This document shows positions 33,176 to 45,895 of a DNA stretch of 64,000 nucleotides, piece after piece. The notes under the pieces are model-generated. The model made no database searches, was not told the origin of the DNA, and worked only from the letters and a program-made list of their open reading frames with translations. Numbering within the stretch: the first letter of the stretch is position 1; each line of letters begins with the position of its first letter. Source of the DNA: Agapanthus africanus (Eukaryota; Streptophyta; Magnoliopsida; Asparagales; Amaryllidaceae). Location of the stretch: positions 321,850,654-321,914,653 of the forward strand of contig JASDDO010000004.1 in the NCBI GenBank assembly GCA_030015575.1, written 5' to 3'. The position numbers and the translations under genes are program-made.

Positions 33176-34036
33176 ATGTCACTTTGGACTAGGGACACTA
33201 GCGCCCGATTAGTCCGTGTTTCGTTAATACCGACTGACGAACCTTTCGACACCGAAGTCGAAATTCCGTCCACTTCCTTACCTCCACCTTCAAATTCTTT
33301 TTCCGAAGGTATGTCAGGATACAATTCTAACAACACCTTACCGACGGGAATGATTCCACCTCCGTTAGATGCGAATAACCCGAATCACCCGCCTGTTGAA
33401 GCGCCCACACGAGTTACGCTCCAGGATCTCTTCTACCCTGTCTGCACTTCTTTACCTACCTGTCTTTCACCCCCACCGGCAAATGGGGACAATTTTGAAA
33501 TAAAACCCCACTTCATCAATATGCTGCCAAAATTTCATGGATTGGAATCCGAAGATGCTTATATCTTTATCAATAAATTCCAAAACGTTTGCGCCATGAT
33601 GAAAACTACCTAATTAAGTGATGACGCTATAAGGCTAAGGGTCATTCCTTTCACCTTATGTGACTTAGCCGAGAAGTGGCTATATAGCACATCATCACAT
33701 TCAATTAGAAATTGGGATGAGTTTGTGAAAGCTTTTCTTAAAAAGTTCTATCCTCATCACAAAACTGCTAGAATCCATAATGAGATTATACAATTTTCCC
33801 AGCTTCCTTCCGAACCATTTTGGAAGTGTTTTGAAAAATTTAAAGACCTACTCGTTCAGTTCCCTCATCATGGGATCGAAAGTTGACAACTCTGCCAAAC
33901 ATTATACGAGGGATTGAACCCGGCAACGAAGCAGTTGCTAGAAACCATTTGTCAAGGTCACTTTCTAACCAAATCTAGTGAGGAAGTATGGCAGTTTCTT
34001 GAGGACCTTAGTGAACAAACAATTCAGTGGGAGAGC
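33176..34036 (+). pseudogene. gag: Gag, 5' part (element C)
   Basis: Starts MSLWTRDTSARLVRVSL and runs through the gag core (FHGLESEDAYIFINKFQ, LCDLAEKWLYSTSSHS, PATKQLLETICQGHF). Exactly 287 codons lie before the element E insertion, after the Ser of WES. Two in-frame stops: TAA after MMKTT (about 33613, Gln in relatives) and TGA in GIES-stop-QLCQ (about 33883, Trp in relatives). The rest of the gene resumes in the same frame at 56208. Confidence 0.9.
34032..34036. repeat. Target-site duplication of element E, left
   Basis: agagc, repeated at 56203-56207. Confidence 0.9.
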
Positions 34037-35466
34037 TGTAAGTCCATGCTACCTCTCCCGGTACTTACGGGCATGCGGAATTTGATGAAAAACGATTTTC
34101 TAGAGGCGGTAACATGGACTCAAAACGGATCTTTGTTAAACTATCTACCTAACAACCTAACTAGGAGTTGTTAACTACTCGGTTAGGGGGTTATACCTTT
34201 ATTTCTTGAACTCCTTCGTCTTTGACTCTCGATGGTGTACGGATCAGCTTCACCCCGTCGTCTCCTTGCGCCAAAGATCGATCCACCCGAAAGCTTCCAC
34301 CTTTGGCTTCTTCTTCGAACTTTGAAGAAACTAGTTCGCTCGGTTTGCTAAACCTTATGAACTAGAGTGAGTAGAGGATTGTTTTGGTATGTTTTAATCT
34401 CTAGGGCAATGAGTCTCAACACATGAGAATGTTTTGCCTTGAGGTAGAGAGAGCAAGAGGAAGAGGGTGAGAACAAGGGAATGAGAGAGAGCTCAAAGGA
34501 AAGAGAAAGCCAATGAAAGAATGAGCCTCTCTTTTCTCTTTCACCCTCTCATAATCCAAAAGCATCATGAGCCATAATGTTAATCAAGTATTATGTGATG
34601 GTTCATATCATGTCAAAGGCAATATCATTTTCATGCACTCATTTTGCAAACCACAACAAGCAAGCAAAAGTTTTTGCATGAAAATGACAACCATGGTAAT
34701 GATGATGGTCAACTAGTCCAACCTAGTCAACCGGTCAACAAAGTCAACAAATCAACAAAGTCAACCCCTTTACAACCATGTCACTATAATACTTAATTAA
34801 TATTATTGCTAATCATAATTCTTATTCTCACTAGGGTTAAGCAAAAGTCAACGGTCAACAGTCAACTGTCAACAGTCAACAACCCCAATGAGAATACTCT
34901 GCCTCTGTCTCTCTGTCAACTGTGCATACACACCCGCATCCGCGTTCTGAGGAACACGAATACAAACGAGATAAAACCAATCCCAAAACGTACACCAGGA
35001 TCTGGCTTAAACCAAAGCCCGCTAGTGTTAACTGTCCGGACACTGTACGTGCACAAGTGCACGGATGTGACCGAACCCTGTCGCAAAACCATGCGACCTG
35101 TCGCAAAACCATGCGACCTCTACACTTTTGCCTAAAGGCGAACAGCTTTCTGTGTGGGACTCTAAAGACTCGACACTACGCTGGCAGTGGGTTTAACCAC
35201 AGACCGCAAGCGGCACTAGCTGTGCGTAACGGTCCCCAGGTAGATGCCGACAAGAAGACTGACGAGGTGAAACCCATCTGAACTCCTACTGAGTCTGACT
35301 GTGACAATCTTCGTACAGTCCGGTCTGTTCATCTGATATATCGCATGGCGGGCCTAGGGGGCGGTAAACGTCAGTCCCCTAATAGCGGTACAAGTCGTGT
35401 CAGAGTGAAGCCCAGAACACCCTGAGATAACACTGGAAACCTACCAGTATATCTCGCTTGCCCTGG
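34037..35466 (-). repeat. Element E 3' LTR, left portion
   Basis: Starts TGTAAGTCCATG on the plus strand. Contains the GTCAA cluster (34708-34921) and a 20-bp direct duplication (cgcaaaaccatgcgacctgt, twice within 35083-35122) absent from the right LTR. Interrupted by element B; continues at 47477. Confidence 0.9.
35462..35466. repeat. Target-site duplication of element B, left
   Basis: cctgg, repeated at 47472-47476. Confidence 0.92.
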
Positions 35467-37042
35467 TGATTGTTAGAGATTCTGCGTGTTCAAGTTTAGT
35501 TAATTACCGCAATCAACACGGTTTCGCTTGTAGATAGCCGGTTGAGTACGGGTCGTCCGCAGGGAGATGGGAATCTTTTTCTAAGTGCTTTAACGAGTTA
35601 AGTCCAATTTTCCAGAATTGTTTGTGATTAACTAAGTGTTAAAATGAGTGTAAAGAGAGCTTGTTAGGGTTAGGATTAGGTTAGTTTGAGTTATGAGTCG
35701 CTCACTTCTTTCGTTGCCACTCTTAATATCGGTGTTACGGTAATCGGCAACAACGGGGATTAGCACGACTAGGAAGGAACTTGCGAGTATAAGCTAGGCT
35801 TTCCAATGCTTAAGTTCTTCCTTTTGGTGCTTGTCCGTCCGTTCTTGGCTCTTAGCCATAACCTCCGGTTAATTCAACCACAACTGGTCTCACTACGGAA
35901 TCACCGCTATCATGTAGGATAGGATGCCGTAAGGAGCGGATTGTGGTTCAATTAACGGGAGTCGATTTAAGATATTTGGCAAGGAAAGAGTAAGAGAGAT
36001 TTCATTCTCTCAAACTTCCCTTATCCTACCCTAACAAGTATGGAAATTACTCACCCATTACAAGAAGAACGAAAAATAAAACAAAGGAGGAAGATAGAAA
36101 GAAAGAGATTAGAAGATAACAACTAGCTATTTGCGACCTCACCTTGGCAAGGATCAAGCGTAAGTATCATGGTTGTTTAAGGATAAAGGAAAAGAGAAAA
36201 GAAAGAAACAACAATAAATAACAGCTACTTATCAATTAAAGATTACAAGCAATTAACATAACAAGAGCAAGACAAGTATAATAACAAAATGAACTTCTTT
36301 ATTCATCATTCTTCATTCACAAAAGCTCACTACAAGTTTTTCAATGGAGAAGAGATGAGAAGAGGAAGAAGAACAAGTATTCTAAAACCTAGAAAAATAC
36401 AAGATTAAGCACCCTTGGCTTTGGCAAGTTCTGGACTATTTATAGGCAGGTACCAGAAATTCTAGGGCAACATTCTGGACCCATGTGAAAACACCCAACT
36501 GCCCCTAAAAACTGGACTTCTGACGACTCCGTATGGCCGCGGTTCCGCGGCCTAAGCATGCTTAGGCCGTGGATCCGCGGCCCTATTGGGGAATTAGGTC
36601 ACCAATTTTGGTGGCTTCTCCTGGATAGCAGTGCCCTTCAGTATGGTATATGTTTTTTCTCATAATTTCTTCACGATTTTTCCAGAATTTCTGTTGAACA
36701 AAAGGTGATGTGATGTGGATCTTTTGTCATGATTTTCTTGAGCTCCGCGTAGATTTCTTGGATCTTGTGTTGCCATTGAGCCTTGTGCATGAAAACGACA
36801 TTGATTTGCCATTTTGTCTTTTAAACTGGTGTGCGGCAACATACGGATAGAGAGCGGAGACCCGTGTTTTATCTGTGGTTGGCAGGAACCCAAGTTTTGT
36901 CGTGTTTTTCCATGAATTTCACCGTTTAGAGCCGAGAACCTGTATCCTGCAATTGACTAGCAAACACGGCTCAAGAGTACCTACAGATATGCAATGTGAT
37001 AAAAATTGGGCGGTATGAAAATGCAAAAATCTGATATGAACA
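35467..37042 (-). repeat. Element B 3' LTR
   Basis: 1,576 bp. TATA box at 36436-36445 (CTATAAATAG, minus). CCGCGG module at 36535-36582, about 95 bp upstream of the TATA on the element's strand. Short ORFs are not coding. Confidence 0.93.
36535..36582. repeat. CCGCGG module (LTR B, left)
   Basis: GGCCGCGGTTCCGCGGCC (36535-36552), TAAGCATGCTTA, GGCCGTGGATCCGCGGCC (36565-36582). The whole 48 bp is itself a near-perfect palindrome, since the 12-bp spacer is one too. The right LTR copy (46964-47011) has CCGCGG in place of CCGTGG. Confidence 0.93.
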
Positions 37043-37061
37043 AATACCCCCAAACTTATCA
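37043..37061 (-). other. Polypurine tract (B)
   Basis: GATAAGTTTGGGGGTATTT on the minus strand, abutting the LTR. Confidence 0.85.
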
Positions 37062-38742
37062 TTTGCTCGTCCCGAGCAAAGCCAATTTATTCACAAAAAA
37101 TTTCCTAACCTTACTTTCGCAGGGAACGCGATTGCACTGAGCATGTGCAAAAAGCCGTTAAACCTCTAGGTGTCCCTAGTAGGAGGAGTGTTGTCTCCTG
37201 AGGGTTTTCAGCGGATACTGCCCATAAAATCTGGTCAAGCTAGTTTTGCAAAATAACTTATGAATCAAACCCTAAAGTTTTGTTTCAGGAAATAACAATT
37301 CTATTATCCTAAGTCAAGACTATCAAACCCTTATTCTTCACATCTCGTTTCTTGTTTAACTACAGATTTTATATGTCTTTACGTGCAGTGCAAATAGTGT
37401 CGTTAAGTTTCCAGAAAGGTCGAATAAAGTCCTCATGTCACACAATAAAGCCCGGATAAGAATTTTGAAAGGATCACATAAGTTTTATAAAGAGTTAAGC
37501 ATTTTTCAAGTTTCGTTTTCCAGAAAGGTTTCAACTTCAGAATTTCTATCTTCCTTAACAGGAAACTAGGTCTTATTTTTCACTCCACCTTTTTCTTGTT
37601 TTCATTTCATACACACCTCTGTGAACATGCAATAGTCTTTATCATAGAATAAAACCTTCATATCTCCGCAAATTTTTTTTATAAAAAGCCTGTCTTTTAT
37701 CAAGATTATTCTCACACAAAGAACCGTTAGGAATTTTAACTCGGAGAGAACACTTGCTTGATTTTGTTTTAATCTGGACTTTCTAGGCTTCTTAGCGAGC
37801 TTTGGGCCAATGCACCCAAACCAGTTGGCTTTAGGGCATTAAGTGTAGAAACACCCCAGCGGACTTAATTACTCAAGTTACCTAGTCCAAAAACAAAAGA
37901 CAGTTTGGCGTGAAAATCAAGATGATTCAATACGAATGGAGACATAACCGGCAGTTCAATTATTTTTTTGGATAAAAGACGTGTTTAGTGGGTTTTGGTG
38001 TGTAATCATTCCAATCAAGTTCCAGATGGGTTATTTTTCAGACTTAGTTCCAATTAAGGCATCAATAACATTCCTTCATATTCACTTACTTCATAAACTA
38101 TTCTTGATATTACTTATTTCAGAACAAACCTATTTGATCCTCAGAAAATCATTTATCTATTTAAAAGTTTTTAAACATAAAAGACTTGTCATTTAATTTC
38201 CAAAACTCACGACACGTGTAGTGTGATGTAAAGACGTATATCAGCTATAGTTAACTTCAAAGGAGAGTTATTTTTCAGGTTTTCAAAATCTAAACATAAG
38301 ATTTAGTTATTCTTATTTTATCAAACAAAACCGTCGAAATGTTGAATCAGAGTCCTCCCACTAGCTAACTTGACAGAAATGTTTTTATGTTTTTAGAAAA
38401 TTTTCAGATTTTTATGGATTTTATGGATTTTAATATGCAGATGCAAAATATACATATGAATGCGAAGGTTAGAAATGCGTACCGAGCGTACCTCCAAACT
38501 TAAACTGGACAGTGTCCTCACTGTCATTGCATGAAGAGATCATTTGAAGGGTCAAAATTGTCGGTTAGCGATACACAATTTTTTTGTTGTTTTTGTTTTT
38601 TAAAGAAAAGAAAAAGAAAAAGAATGGAAAAGAATATCCATAAATATATACAAAATGGTATATACATACCCCCAAACTTATTTGGAACAGTGTCCACTGT
38701 TCTTGGCTGGATAAACGAAGTTTGGTGGTAGGCAGAGGAAGA
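37062..38742 (-). other. Element B, 3' non-coding region
   Basis: About 1.7 kb without a credible ORF where A has its env-like gene. The 37120-37225 block is shared with A and C. Two internal PPT-like tracts (AAGTTTGGAGGTAC at about 38490-38503; AAGTTTGGGGGTATG at about 38665-38679). Confidence 0.7.
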
Positions 38743-39852
38743 TTATGCAGGGTAAACTGGCTCCTGTAAGACCAGGAGCTCCTCTGTTGGTTCGGCGCTA
38801 AGGTACGGTTTTAGTCGGTGTCCGTTCACTTTGAAAAATGAACCGTCCTTTGGATTCTCCAAATCCACAGCGCCCTGCGGATACACATTCCGCACAAAAT
38901 ACGGCCCTTTCCAGCGAGATCTGAGCTTTCCAGGATGGAAGTGTAGCCGGGTGTCGTAAAGTAATACCTGTTGACCAGGTAAGAAAGTTTTGTGCAAAAG
39001 GTGTTTATCGTGAAACACCTTCGTTCGGTTCTTAACGACAACCGCGTTATCGTAAGCCTCATCCCTAAGCTCGCTCAGTTCGTTCAACTGCAGCTTCCGA
39101 TGGCTGCCCGCAGCTTCGAGAGACAGATTCAGCTCCTTTATCGCCCAAAATGCGCGATGCTCTATTTTGACAGGTAGGTGGCAAGCTTTTCCGTATACAA
39201 GCCGGTAGGGAGACATGCCAAGATCGGTCTTATAAGCGGTTCGAAATGCCCAAAGGGCATCAGTGAGTTTCAGCGACCAATCTTTTCGGTTCTTGAAAAC
39301 CGTCTTCTCCAGTATCTGCTTGATTTTCCGATTTGAAACTTCGGCCTGCCCGCAGGTTTGGGGGTGGTAGGGCATAAAGAGCTTATGATTAATGGAATAT
39401 TTCCGCATCAAGGCCTCGAAAGTCTTATTGCAGAAATGACTTCCATTGTCGCTAATGATCGCTTGGGGGTGCCTAAAACGGGAGAAAATGTTTTCTTTAA
39501 GAAACCTAACGACAACCTTGTTGTCGTTAGTCCGGCTGGACACAGCCTCGACCCACTTAGAGACATAATCAACAGCAAGAAGTATGTACAAGTTCCCAAA
39601 AGAGCTGGGAAACGGCCCAATGAAATCGATCCCCCAAACATCGAAAATCTCCACAACCAAGATTGGTTGGAGCGGCATCTCGTTCCTCCGGGATATCCGG
39701 CCCAAGAGTTGGCACCGGGAGCAATTCTTGCAATAGTCATGAGCGTCTTTGAAGAGTTGTGGCCAGTAGAAACCACATTGCAAGATCTTCTCAGCTGTCT
39801 TTCTGGGGCCAAAATGCCCGCCACATGCTTGATCGTGGCAAAACGACAGCAC
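38743..39852 (-). pseudogene. pol: Integrase (B), nearly intact
   Basis: 369-residue open frame: zinc-binding part [12 protein letters not shown]...CKNCSRCQ, catalytic core WGIDFIGPF (Asp), [10 protein letters not shown] (Asp) and [10 protein letters not shown] (Glu), then the C-terminal domain ([16 protein letters not shown]) ending LQEPVYPA. All three catalytic residues are present. The ORF is cut off from RNase H by one stop (after LFKYCPD, about 39892). It would catalyse strand transfer if fused to the rest of Pol. Confidence 0.92.
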
Positions 39853-39891
39853 ACTCTTGAATTCCTCGTCAGGGACACACCGACGAATAAT

Positions 39892-40947
39892 CTAGTCGGG
39901 ACAGTATTTGAACAGATAGGGTTCGTCCCAGTAAAAGTGTTTTACTTGGGATAAGAAGCGAAGTCTGTCCTGACTTGACCATTCAGTCGGTAGTAATCCC
40001 GTGGCCAAATAGTTCACAAAATCTGCGAACCAGGGTTCGCAAGATACTGTCAAGAGCTGTTCATCCGGGAAAACGTCGTTGATCGGAATTGGAAGCGAAG
40101 GCGAAGAAGGAAGTCGTGAGAGATGGTCGGCAACTACGTTTTCACATCCTCGTTTGTCCTTAATGACAAGGTCAAACTCTTGAAGCAAGAGGATCCAATG
40201 TATTAGCCGAGATTTTGCATCTTTCTTCGTAAAAAGATGGCGCAGAGCAGAATGGTCTGTGTACATAATGACTGGAGAGCCGATGAGGTAGGGCCTGAAC
40301 TTTTCTAAAGCAAATACAACAGCCAAGAATTCCTTCTCAGTTGTTGTATAATTGAGTTGGGCGTCGTTCAGGGTTCGGCTCGCATAATAGATTACGTGCG
40401 GCATCTTGTTGATGTGTTGTCCAAGGACAGCACCTATGTCAAAGTCGGATGCATCGCACATAATCTCAAATGGGTGCGTCCAGTCAGGTGAAGAAAGAAC
40501 AGGAGCAGAAGTGAGTGAGGTTTTCAATGACTCGAATGCAGTCTCACAGCTCGAGTTGAATTCGAATGGCGTATCCTTGGCCAGCAAAAGAGTCAAGGGC
40601 CTAGCAATCTTGCTAAAGTCCTTGATGAACCATCTATAGAAACCGGCATGGCCAAGGAAGGCTCGGATATCTCTGACGCATCGGGGAGGAGGGAGATTGG
40701 AAATGACCTCAATCTTTGCTTTGTCAACCTCTATGCCATTTTGCGAGATGATATGTCCTAAGACAATACCTTCGCGCACCATGAAGTGGCACTTCTCCCA
40801 ATTCAAAGTGAGATTCTTGTCCTTACATCGGGTAAGGACAGCGTCTAGATGCAGCAAACACTCGTTGAAGGAATCGCCGAAGATGGAGAAATCATCCATG
40901 AAGATCTCCAGAAATTTTTCCACCATGTCTAAGAAAATTCCCATCAT
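39892..40947 (-). pseudogene. pol: RT C-terminal part, RNase H and integrase start (B)
   Basis: 351 residues: the RT catalytic FMDDFSIFG is about 15 residues in, then the thumb ([16 protein letters not shown]), RNase H ([41 protein letters not shown]) and the start of the integrase zinc region. It is bounded by stops on both sides: TAG after KYCPD, and TAA between NAPATF and RCMMG. Reading frame and residues are otherwise as in the family. Confidence 0.92.
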
Positions 40948-40953
40948 ACACCG

Positions 40954-41562
40954 TTAGAAGGTAGCGGGCGCATTGCATAACCCAAAGGGCATGTGACGAT
41001 ATGCAAACGTGCCGAAAGGACAAGTGAAAGTGGTCTTGTCCTGGTCTTTTTCGGCGATGGGAATCGGATTATAGCCGGAGTAGCCATCAAGAAAGCAGTA
41101 GTACTCGTGTCCGGCCAATCGTTCAAGCATTTGGTCAATGAAAGGTAGCAGAAAGTGGTCCTTCCGCGTTGCGGCGTTGAGTTTTCTGTAATCAATGCAT
41201 ACTCGCCACCCAGTTTTGGTGCGAGTAGGGATTAACTCGTTCGCCTCGTTGGTTATGACCGTTATACCTGATTTCTTGGGGACAACGTGAATGGGGCTAA
41301 CCCACTGGCTATCAGAGATAGGGTAAATGATACTACTATCCAGACATTTCACGATCTCCTTCTTCACAGCCTCTTTCATGACTGGGTTGAGACGTCTTTG
41401 TGGATCCCTGGCTGGTTTGGCATCATCCATCAGATGAATGTGATGTTCAACGATCAGGGGACTAATCCCCTTGATGTACGCCATGGACCAGCCAAAAGCT
41501 TGCCTGTTGCTGTGCAAGACCGCAAGAAGGGCTTTCTCTTGCTCTGGAGCTAGAGAGAGCAA
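40954..41562 (-). pseudogene. pol: RT N-terminal part (B)
   Basis: [48 protein letters not shown] and then a stop. It joins the protease ORF upstream with a small frameshift at 41550-41562, a duplicated AGAGAGAGCAAGAG-like stretch. The RT fingers and palm are otherwise complete. Confidence 0.9.
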
Positions 41563-42530
41563 GAGAAAGCCGAGATGATGACAGGGAGGGTCTCGTTCTC
41601 ACCTAAGTAAGCATACTTAAGGTGAGACGGCAAAGGCTTGAGTTCGAGCGTTGGAGGTGAAACGATTGAAGGCAAGATTGGTGCAAAGGTCTCGAACTCA
41701 AAGGATTCCATCAAAGGTTCAAAACGAGTGTAAGCGACCGAGTTGGATGGTTCAGGTAACTCATCCGGAAATTCGAAGGATTCAAACTCGGGTTGTGAGC
41801 GGCTAAGAACGTTCGAGAACGTGAAACACTCGTAGTCGTTGTCGGGCGCAGAAACAGCAGCAGGTTCGAAGAGGAACGCACTAGTGGCGTCAAGGTTATC
41901 GTGTTCGAACAGAAACTCCTCGAATTCACACTCTTCAGGGGTGATCTCCTGGATCGAGCAGACGTCCAATATATGAGCATTAGGTTCGGAGGGCTGATTC
42001 CCCAACCTAAAAATGTTGAGTTCAATTGTCATGTTTCCAAAAGAGAGGTTCATCGAACCATTGCGACAATTGATCACAGCATTTGAGGTTGCAAGGAATG
42101 GGCGACCGAGTATCACCGGAATTTGATTCCGGGGGTTAGCTATAGGCTGTGTGTCTAATACAATGAAGTCAACGGGGAATATGAAGTCCCCTACTTTTAT
42201 TAACACATCCTCTAGCTCACCCCTAGGATGGGTGATCGATCGGCCGACCATTTGGAGAGTGCAGTGCGTGGGTTTCAGCTCTCCTACGCCTAATTGCTCG
42301 TATACTGAGTACGGAAGTAGGTTAACACTGGCACCAAGATCTAATAGTGCGCGGTTGATGTTCTTATCCCCAATGGTAATTGAAATCGTAGGACAGCCAG
42401 GGTCCTTCCGTTTTTCTGGTAAAGATTGGGTAAGAGCATCACTCACAGCACTAGCCAAGAAAACTTTCTTGGATACCTGAGACTTCCTCTTTTTCGTGCA
42501 CAAGTCCTTTAAGATTTTCGCGTAGGACAA
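41550..42530 (-). pseudogene. pol: Protease and linker (B)
   Basis: 326-residue frame. Protease ALLDLGASVNLLPYSVYEQL, IPVILGRPFLATSNAV, then an acidic linker leading to the RT. Broken from gag by a stop near 42535 and from the RT by the frameshift at 41562. Confidence 0.9.
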
Positions 42531-42539
42531 GACTTATTG

Positions 42540-44647
42540 GACAGCATCTAAAAGAGGAATGTTAATGTTAACCTGCTTAAATAACTCCAGAATCTTCTCC
42601 ATTTATGGATTTTGTTTATTAGACCTCAACCGGTTTGGAAATGGGACGTTTTTAAAATTGGTTGAGTCCAATGCTTGTGGAGGAGATTGTGGAGTTGGAA
42701 CGGATCCCAGAACAGGTGTTTTCGTGGAGTGAGAAGTGGGTCCATTCAGAGCAGAAGAAGAGGAAGGAGAGCCTTGTGAAGAACGGAGAATAGGCTCAGA
42801 AGACGAAGAAGCAGGAGAAGAAGAAGAAGAAGAAGAAGAAGAAGCGGCCGGGGTGTCATCGTTGATCCGTGTGCCGATGTTGTTTTGCAGCATCCTTCCC
42901 GATCTCAATGTGGTCACGGCACTCACATTATGGTTCTGTTGTTCAAAAGCAACATGTACATTATGTGGGTGACCGGGATTTGGGAGTGGCTGGGACGGGA
43001 GCTTCCCCTTTTCTGGCTCACTTAAGGCCGCATTCAGCTGTGCAATCTGGGCCTCGATGGTCTTGATGCTTTGCCCGTGAGCGGCAGTGTGTTGCACTAA
43101 GGACTGAATGGAAGACTGGATGTTGGCGGTGGACTGAGTTGATTGTTTAACGAACGCCTCCAGACTTCGTTCGAGCGAGGAAACCTTATCGTTGTTTGAC
43201 GGAACAAAGTTGTTTGGTGGAAAAGAATTGTTGGGTGCAAAGTTGTTCGTCTGATTTTGAAAAGGTTAGGGTTGGAAGGGTTGCTGAAACTACTGTTGAG
43301 TTTGTTGTTGCGCTTGTTGTTGCGGCGGAGGGGGCCTCTGGAAATTGTTGCCTTGGAATTGATTCTGATTCTGATTCCAGGCGAAATTGGGGTGGTTCCT
43401 CCAACCGGGATTGTAGGTGGAAGAGTATGGATCATTCCTCAGTCTTTGCTGAAATGCAGCATTGACCTGATAATGTCCTTGCAATGGTGGATTGTAAGGA
43501 CACTCTTCGGTTAAGTGAGAAGGATCGTAACAACAAGCGCAAATGGTACGAAGGGGAAGAACAGGGGCAGGAGCAGGAGAAGAAAATTTGCTCTCTATTG
43601 CTTCAAGCTTTCTCGTTATTGCAGCCATTTCAGCTTTCATCGCAATAGAGACATCAAGTTGGTGAATTCCTACCCTAGACTGACCGGTAGAAGTGGAGGT
43701 AGAAGAAGAAGAAGTCGTTCTGGTGCTCTCCCATTGTAGCGTTTGCTCCGCAAGGTCGTCGAAGAATTGCCACGCTTCCTCGTCAGATTTCGATAGGAAG
43801 TGGCCCTGACAGATGGTTTCCAACAACTGCTTCGTTGCTGGGTTCAGGCCCTCGTATAAGGTTTAGCAAAGTTTCCATTTCTCTATACCGTGGTGAGGAC
43901 ACTGAACAAGAAGGTCTTTGTACCGGTCAAAACACTTCCAGAAGGGTTCAGAATGAAGCTGAGAGAATTGGTTGATTTCGTTGCGGATCCTTGCGGTTTT
44001 ATGATTCGGATAGAATTTTTTAGAAACGTTTTAACAAACTCGTCCCAACTGGTTATTGAGTGGGAAGCGGTGTTATGCAGCCATTTTTCAGCAAGATCAC
44101 ATAAAGTGAACGGAATGACCCGTAGACGTATAGCATCGTCCGACAGTTGGGTAGTTTTCATCATGGCACAAATGTTTTGAAATTTATTGATGAAGATATA
44201 GGCATCTTCAGATTCAAGCCCATAAAATCGCGGAAGCTTGTTGATGAAGTGGGGCTTAATTTCAAAATTATCCACATTGGCCGGTGGAAGAGAAAGGCAT
44301 GTAGGAAGTGCAGAACGGGTGGGATAGAAACGATCCTGGAGCGCGATTCGCTGTGGCGCTACAACAGGCGGTGGTGGTGGGTTATTGGTCTCCGTAGGAG
44401 GTGGAGCCAATCCAGGGGTAGTCAAAGAGATGTTCGGATTAAATCCTGATATCGCGGAAGAAGAGGTTGGTGATGGTGAAGGTGAAGATGTATGAACAGA
44501 ATTCCGGTCAACGTCGGAGTTGGCCGGCAAAGGTAAGGGTGAAAGAGGCGTGGACGGAGTTTCGACGTCTGAGTCGATCGTGTAGTCGGTAGCGACTAAC
44601 GTAACGCGGACTAGGAGGGCGCTAGTGTCCCGAGTCCAAGAGGACAT
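42540..44647 (-). pseudogene. gag: Gag (B)
   Basis: Start MSSWTRDTSALLVRVTL at 44647. The N-terminal 229 or so residues follow the family, then a one-base frameshift (VKTFLKN-SIRIIKPQG) near 44020. The frame 43826-43290 continues with EEAWQFFDDLAEQTLQWES and the knuckle CACCYDPSHLTEEC. 43097-42603 is the Ser/Pro/Gln-rich tail, with an (AGA)n tract coding poly-Ser. One more stop lies near 43865. Otherwise full length. Confidence 0.88.
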
Positions 44648-45875
44648 ACACTAAACGAGTTTAGTATAGTCAAAGCGGAGAAGGTGAGGGTAAGAAAACA
44701 TCAATGGAGAAATACGATGGGTGGTGGGTGAAAAATGGGTTTGGCGACAAAAGGCGAGTTTTTATAAAAGTTTTTTATTTTTTTCTTTTTTTTCTTTTTT
44801 TTTAGAAAGAGCTTTACAGGAATATGTACGGACTTGCGGCTTTTAAGTAATCACAAACAAGTTATGCATAATCACACCTAGATCTAGGGTCACTTAGGTC
44901 TTGCTAGACAGCTCCTAACTGTTCCAGAGGGCTAGAAATAGGACCTCAAACCGCCTCTTCTCCGTCAAATGCGGCCAGATAAGTGCTAGGTAAGTGGGAG
45001 GTTTTCCAACGCTTTCGCGAAGTTCCTTAATTAAAAACCACTTGCCTTCGTCACACTTGCCTAGACACCGCAAAAGTCAGATAGGATAAACGGTCGATGC
45101 CTGTAACTAGTCCTCTGTCCTATTGAGCGCGAAGTCCTTAGGGCTGAGTCTAGTATTTTTTTAATTAACAATGGTCAATGCATATGCTTTTGTGATTTCT
45201 GGGGTCCTGGGAAGGGTGATGAAATCCCCACCCAATCTGAATTGGTTTCAAGCCCCTTAAGTCCGTATTAATGAATGCAAAGCGGTAACAAATCAACTGC
45301 AAACAATTTTTATTTTTAGCGCGGCGCAAAGAATCCTGCACAAGAACAGTTTATTGGAAGGGGGAAGAGAATTTGCGCAAAGAATGCTGCAGAAAACACA
45401 GTTTATTGGAGTCCAGAGGAGTGGGGAGGAGGAGAGTAAGACTCACAGAAATTTTTGGACGCTGAAGGATCCAAACGGCCGCGGTTCCGCGGCCTAAGCT
45501 TGCTTATGCCGCGGTTCCGCGGCAGTAAGGTGGAATTGGGCCTTCAATTTTGTTGGTTGGGTTCTGTTGGGTGTCCTCTTCTGTTTTAAAGCCCCTGAAT
45601 CTGGAATTGCTTACTAGAACTGCTCCAGAATCTCACAGTAGACCGTTTGCTTCGTTTTGATCCGTCGCGGTGTAGCCGCGAAATATGGGTCTATCTTCCC
45701 ACGTCTTTGGCACTGAACTCGAACTTCGTATTATCCTGCACACTTGCACAAAAACTAATCAAAAATAACAAGATGATTTTTTTTTTTTACAATGTATATT
45801 TTTTTTGTTTTGTTTTTCGGTTAGCTTTATATTCACAGATTAACCCGAAATTCCACAAAGAAATAAACTACCGTC
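44648..45875 (-). other. Element B leader
   Basis: Untranslated. Includes the block shared with the A and C leaders (45060-45260) and a well-preserved CCGCGG module (45477-45523). Confidence 0.75.
45477..45523. repeat. CCGCGG module (B leader)
   Basis: GGCCGCGGTTCCGCGGCC (45477-45494) and GCCGCGGTTCCGCGGC (45508-45523). It lies about 370 bp downstream of the PBS on the element's strand, so the genomic RNA would carry it. Confidence 0.92.
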
Positions 45876-45893
45876 TCTCCGGCAACGGCGCCG
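45876..45893 (-). other. Primer binding site, tRNA-Asp type (B)
   Basis: tctccggcaacggcgccg on the plus strand: 15 of 17 positions match the tRNA-Asp 3' end. Confidence 0.82.
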
Positions 45894-45895
45894 TT

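Noticed and set aside
34806-35281. ORFs of 80-120 residues in the E LTR, repeated at 54948-55287
   Set aside because: The repetition is due to the two LTRs; the frames differ in length because of the 20-bp duplication, so there is no conserved product.
37062-38742. Hidden env-like ORF in element B
   Set aside because: Searched the region corresponding to A's env-like ORF; no frame matches its blocks, only short AT-rich ORFs.
42736-42972. Glu-rich plus-strand ORF
   Set aside because: Antisense shadow of the poly-Ser tract in B's gag tail.
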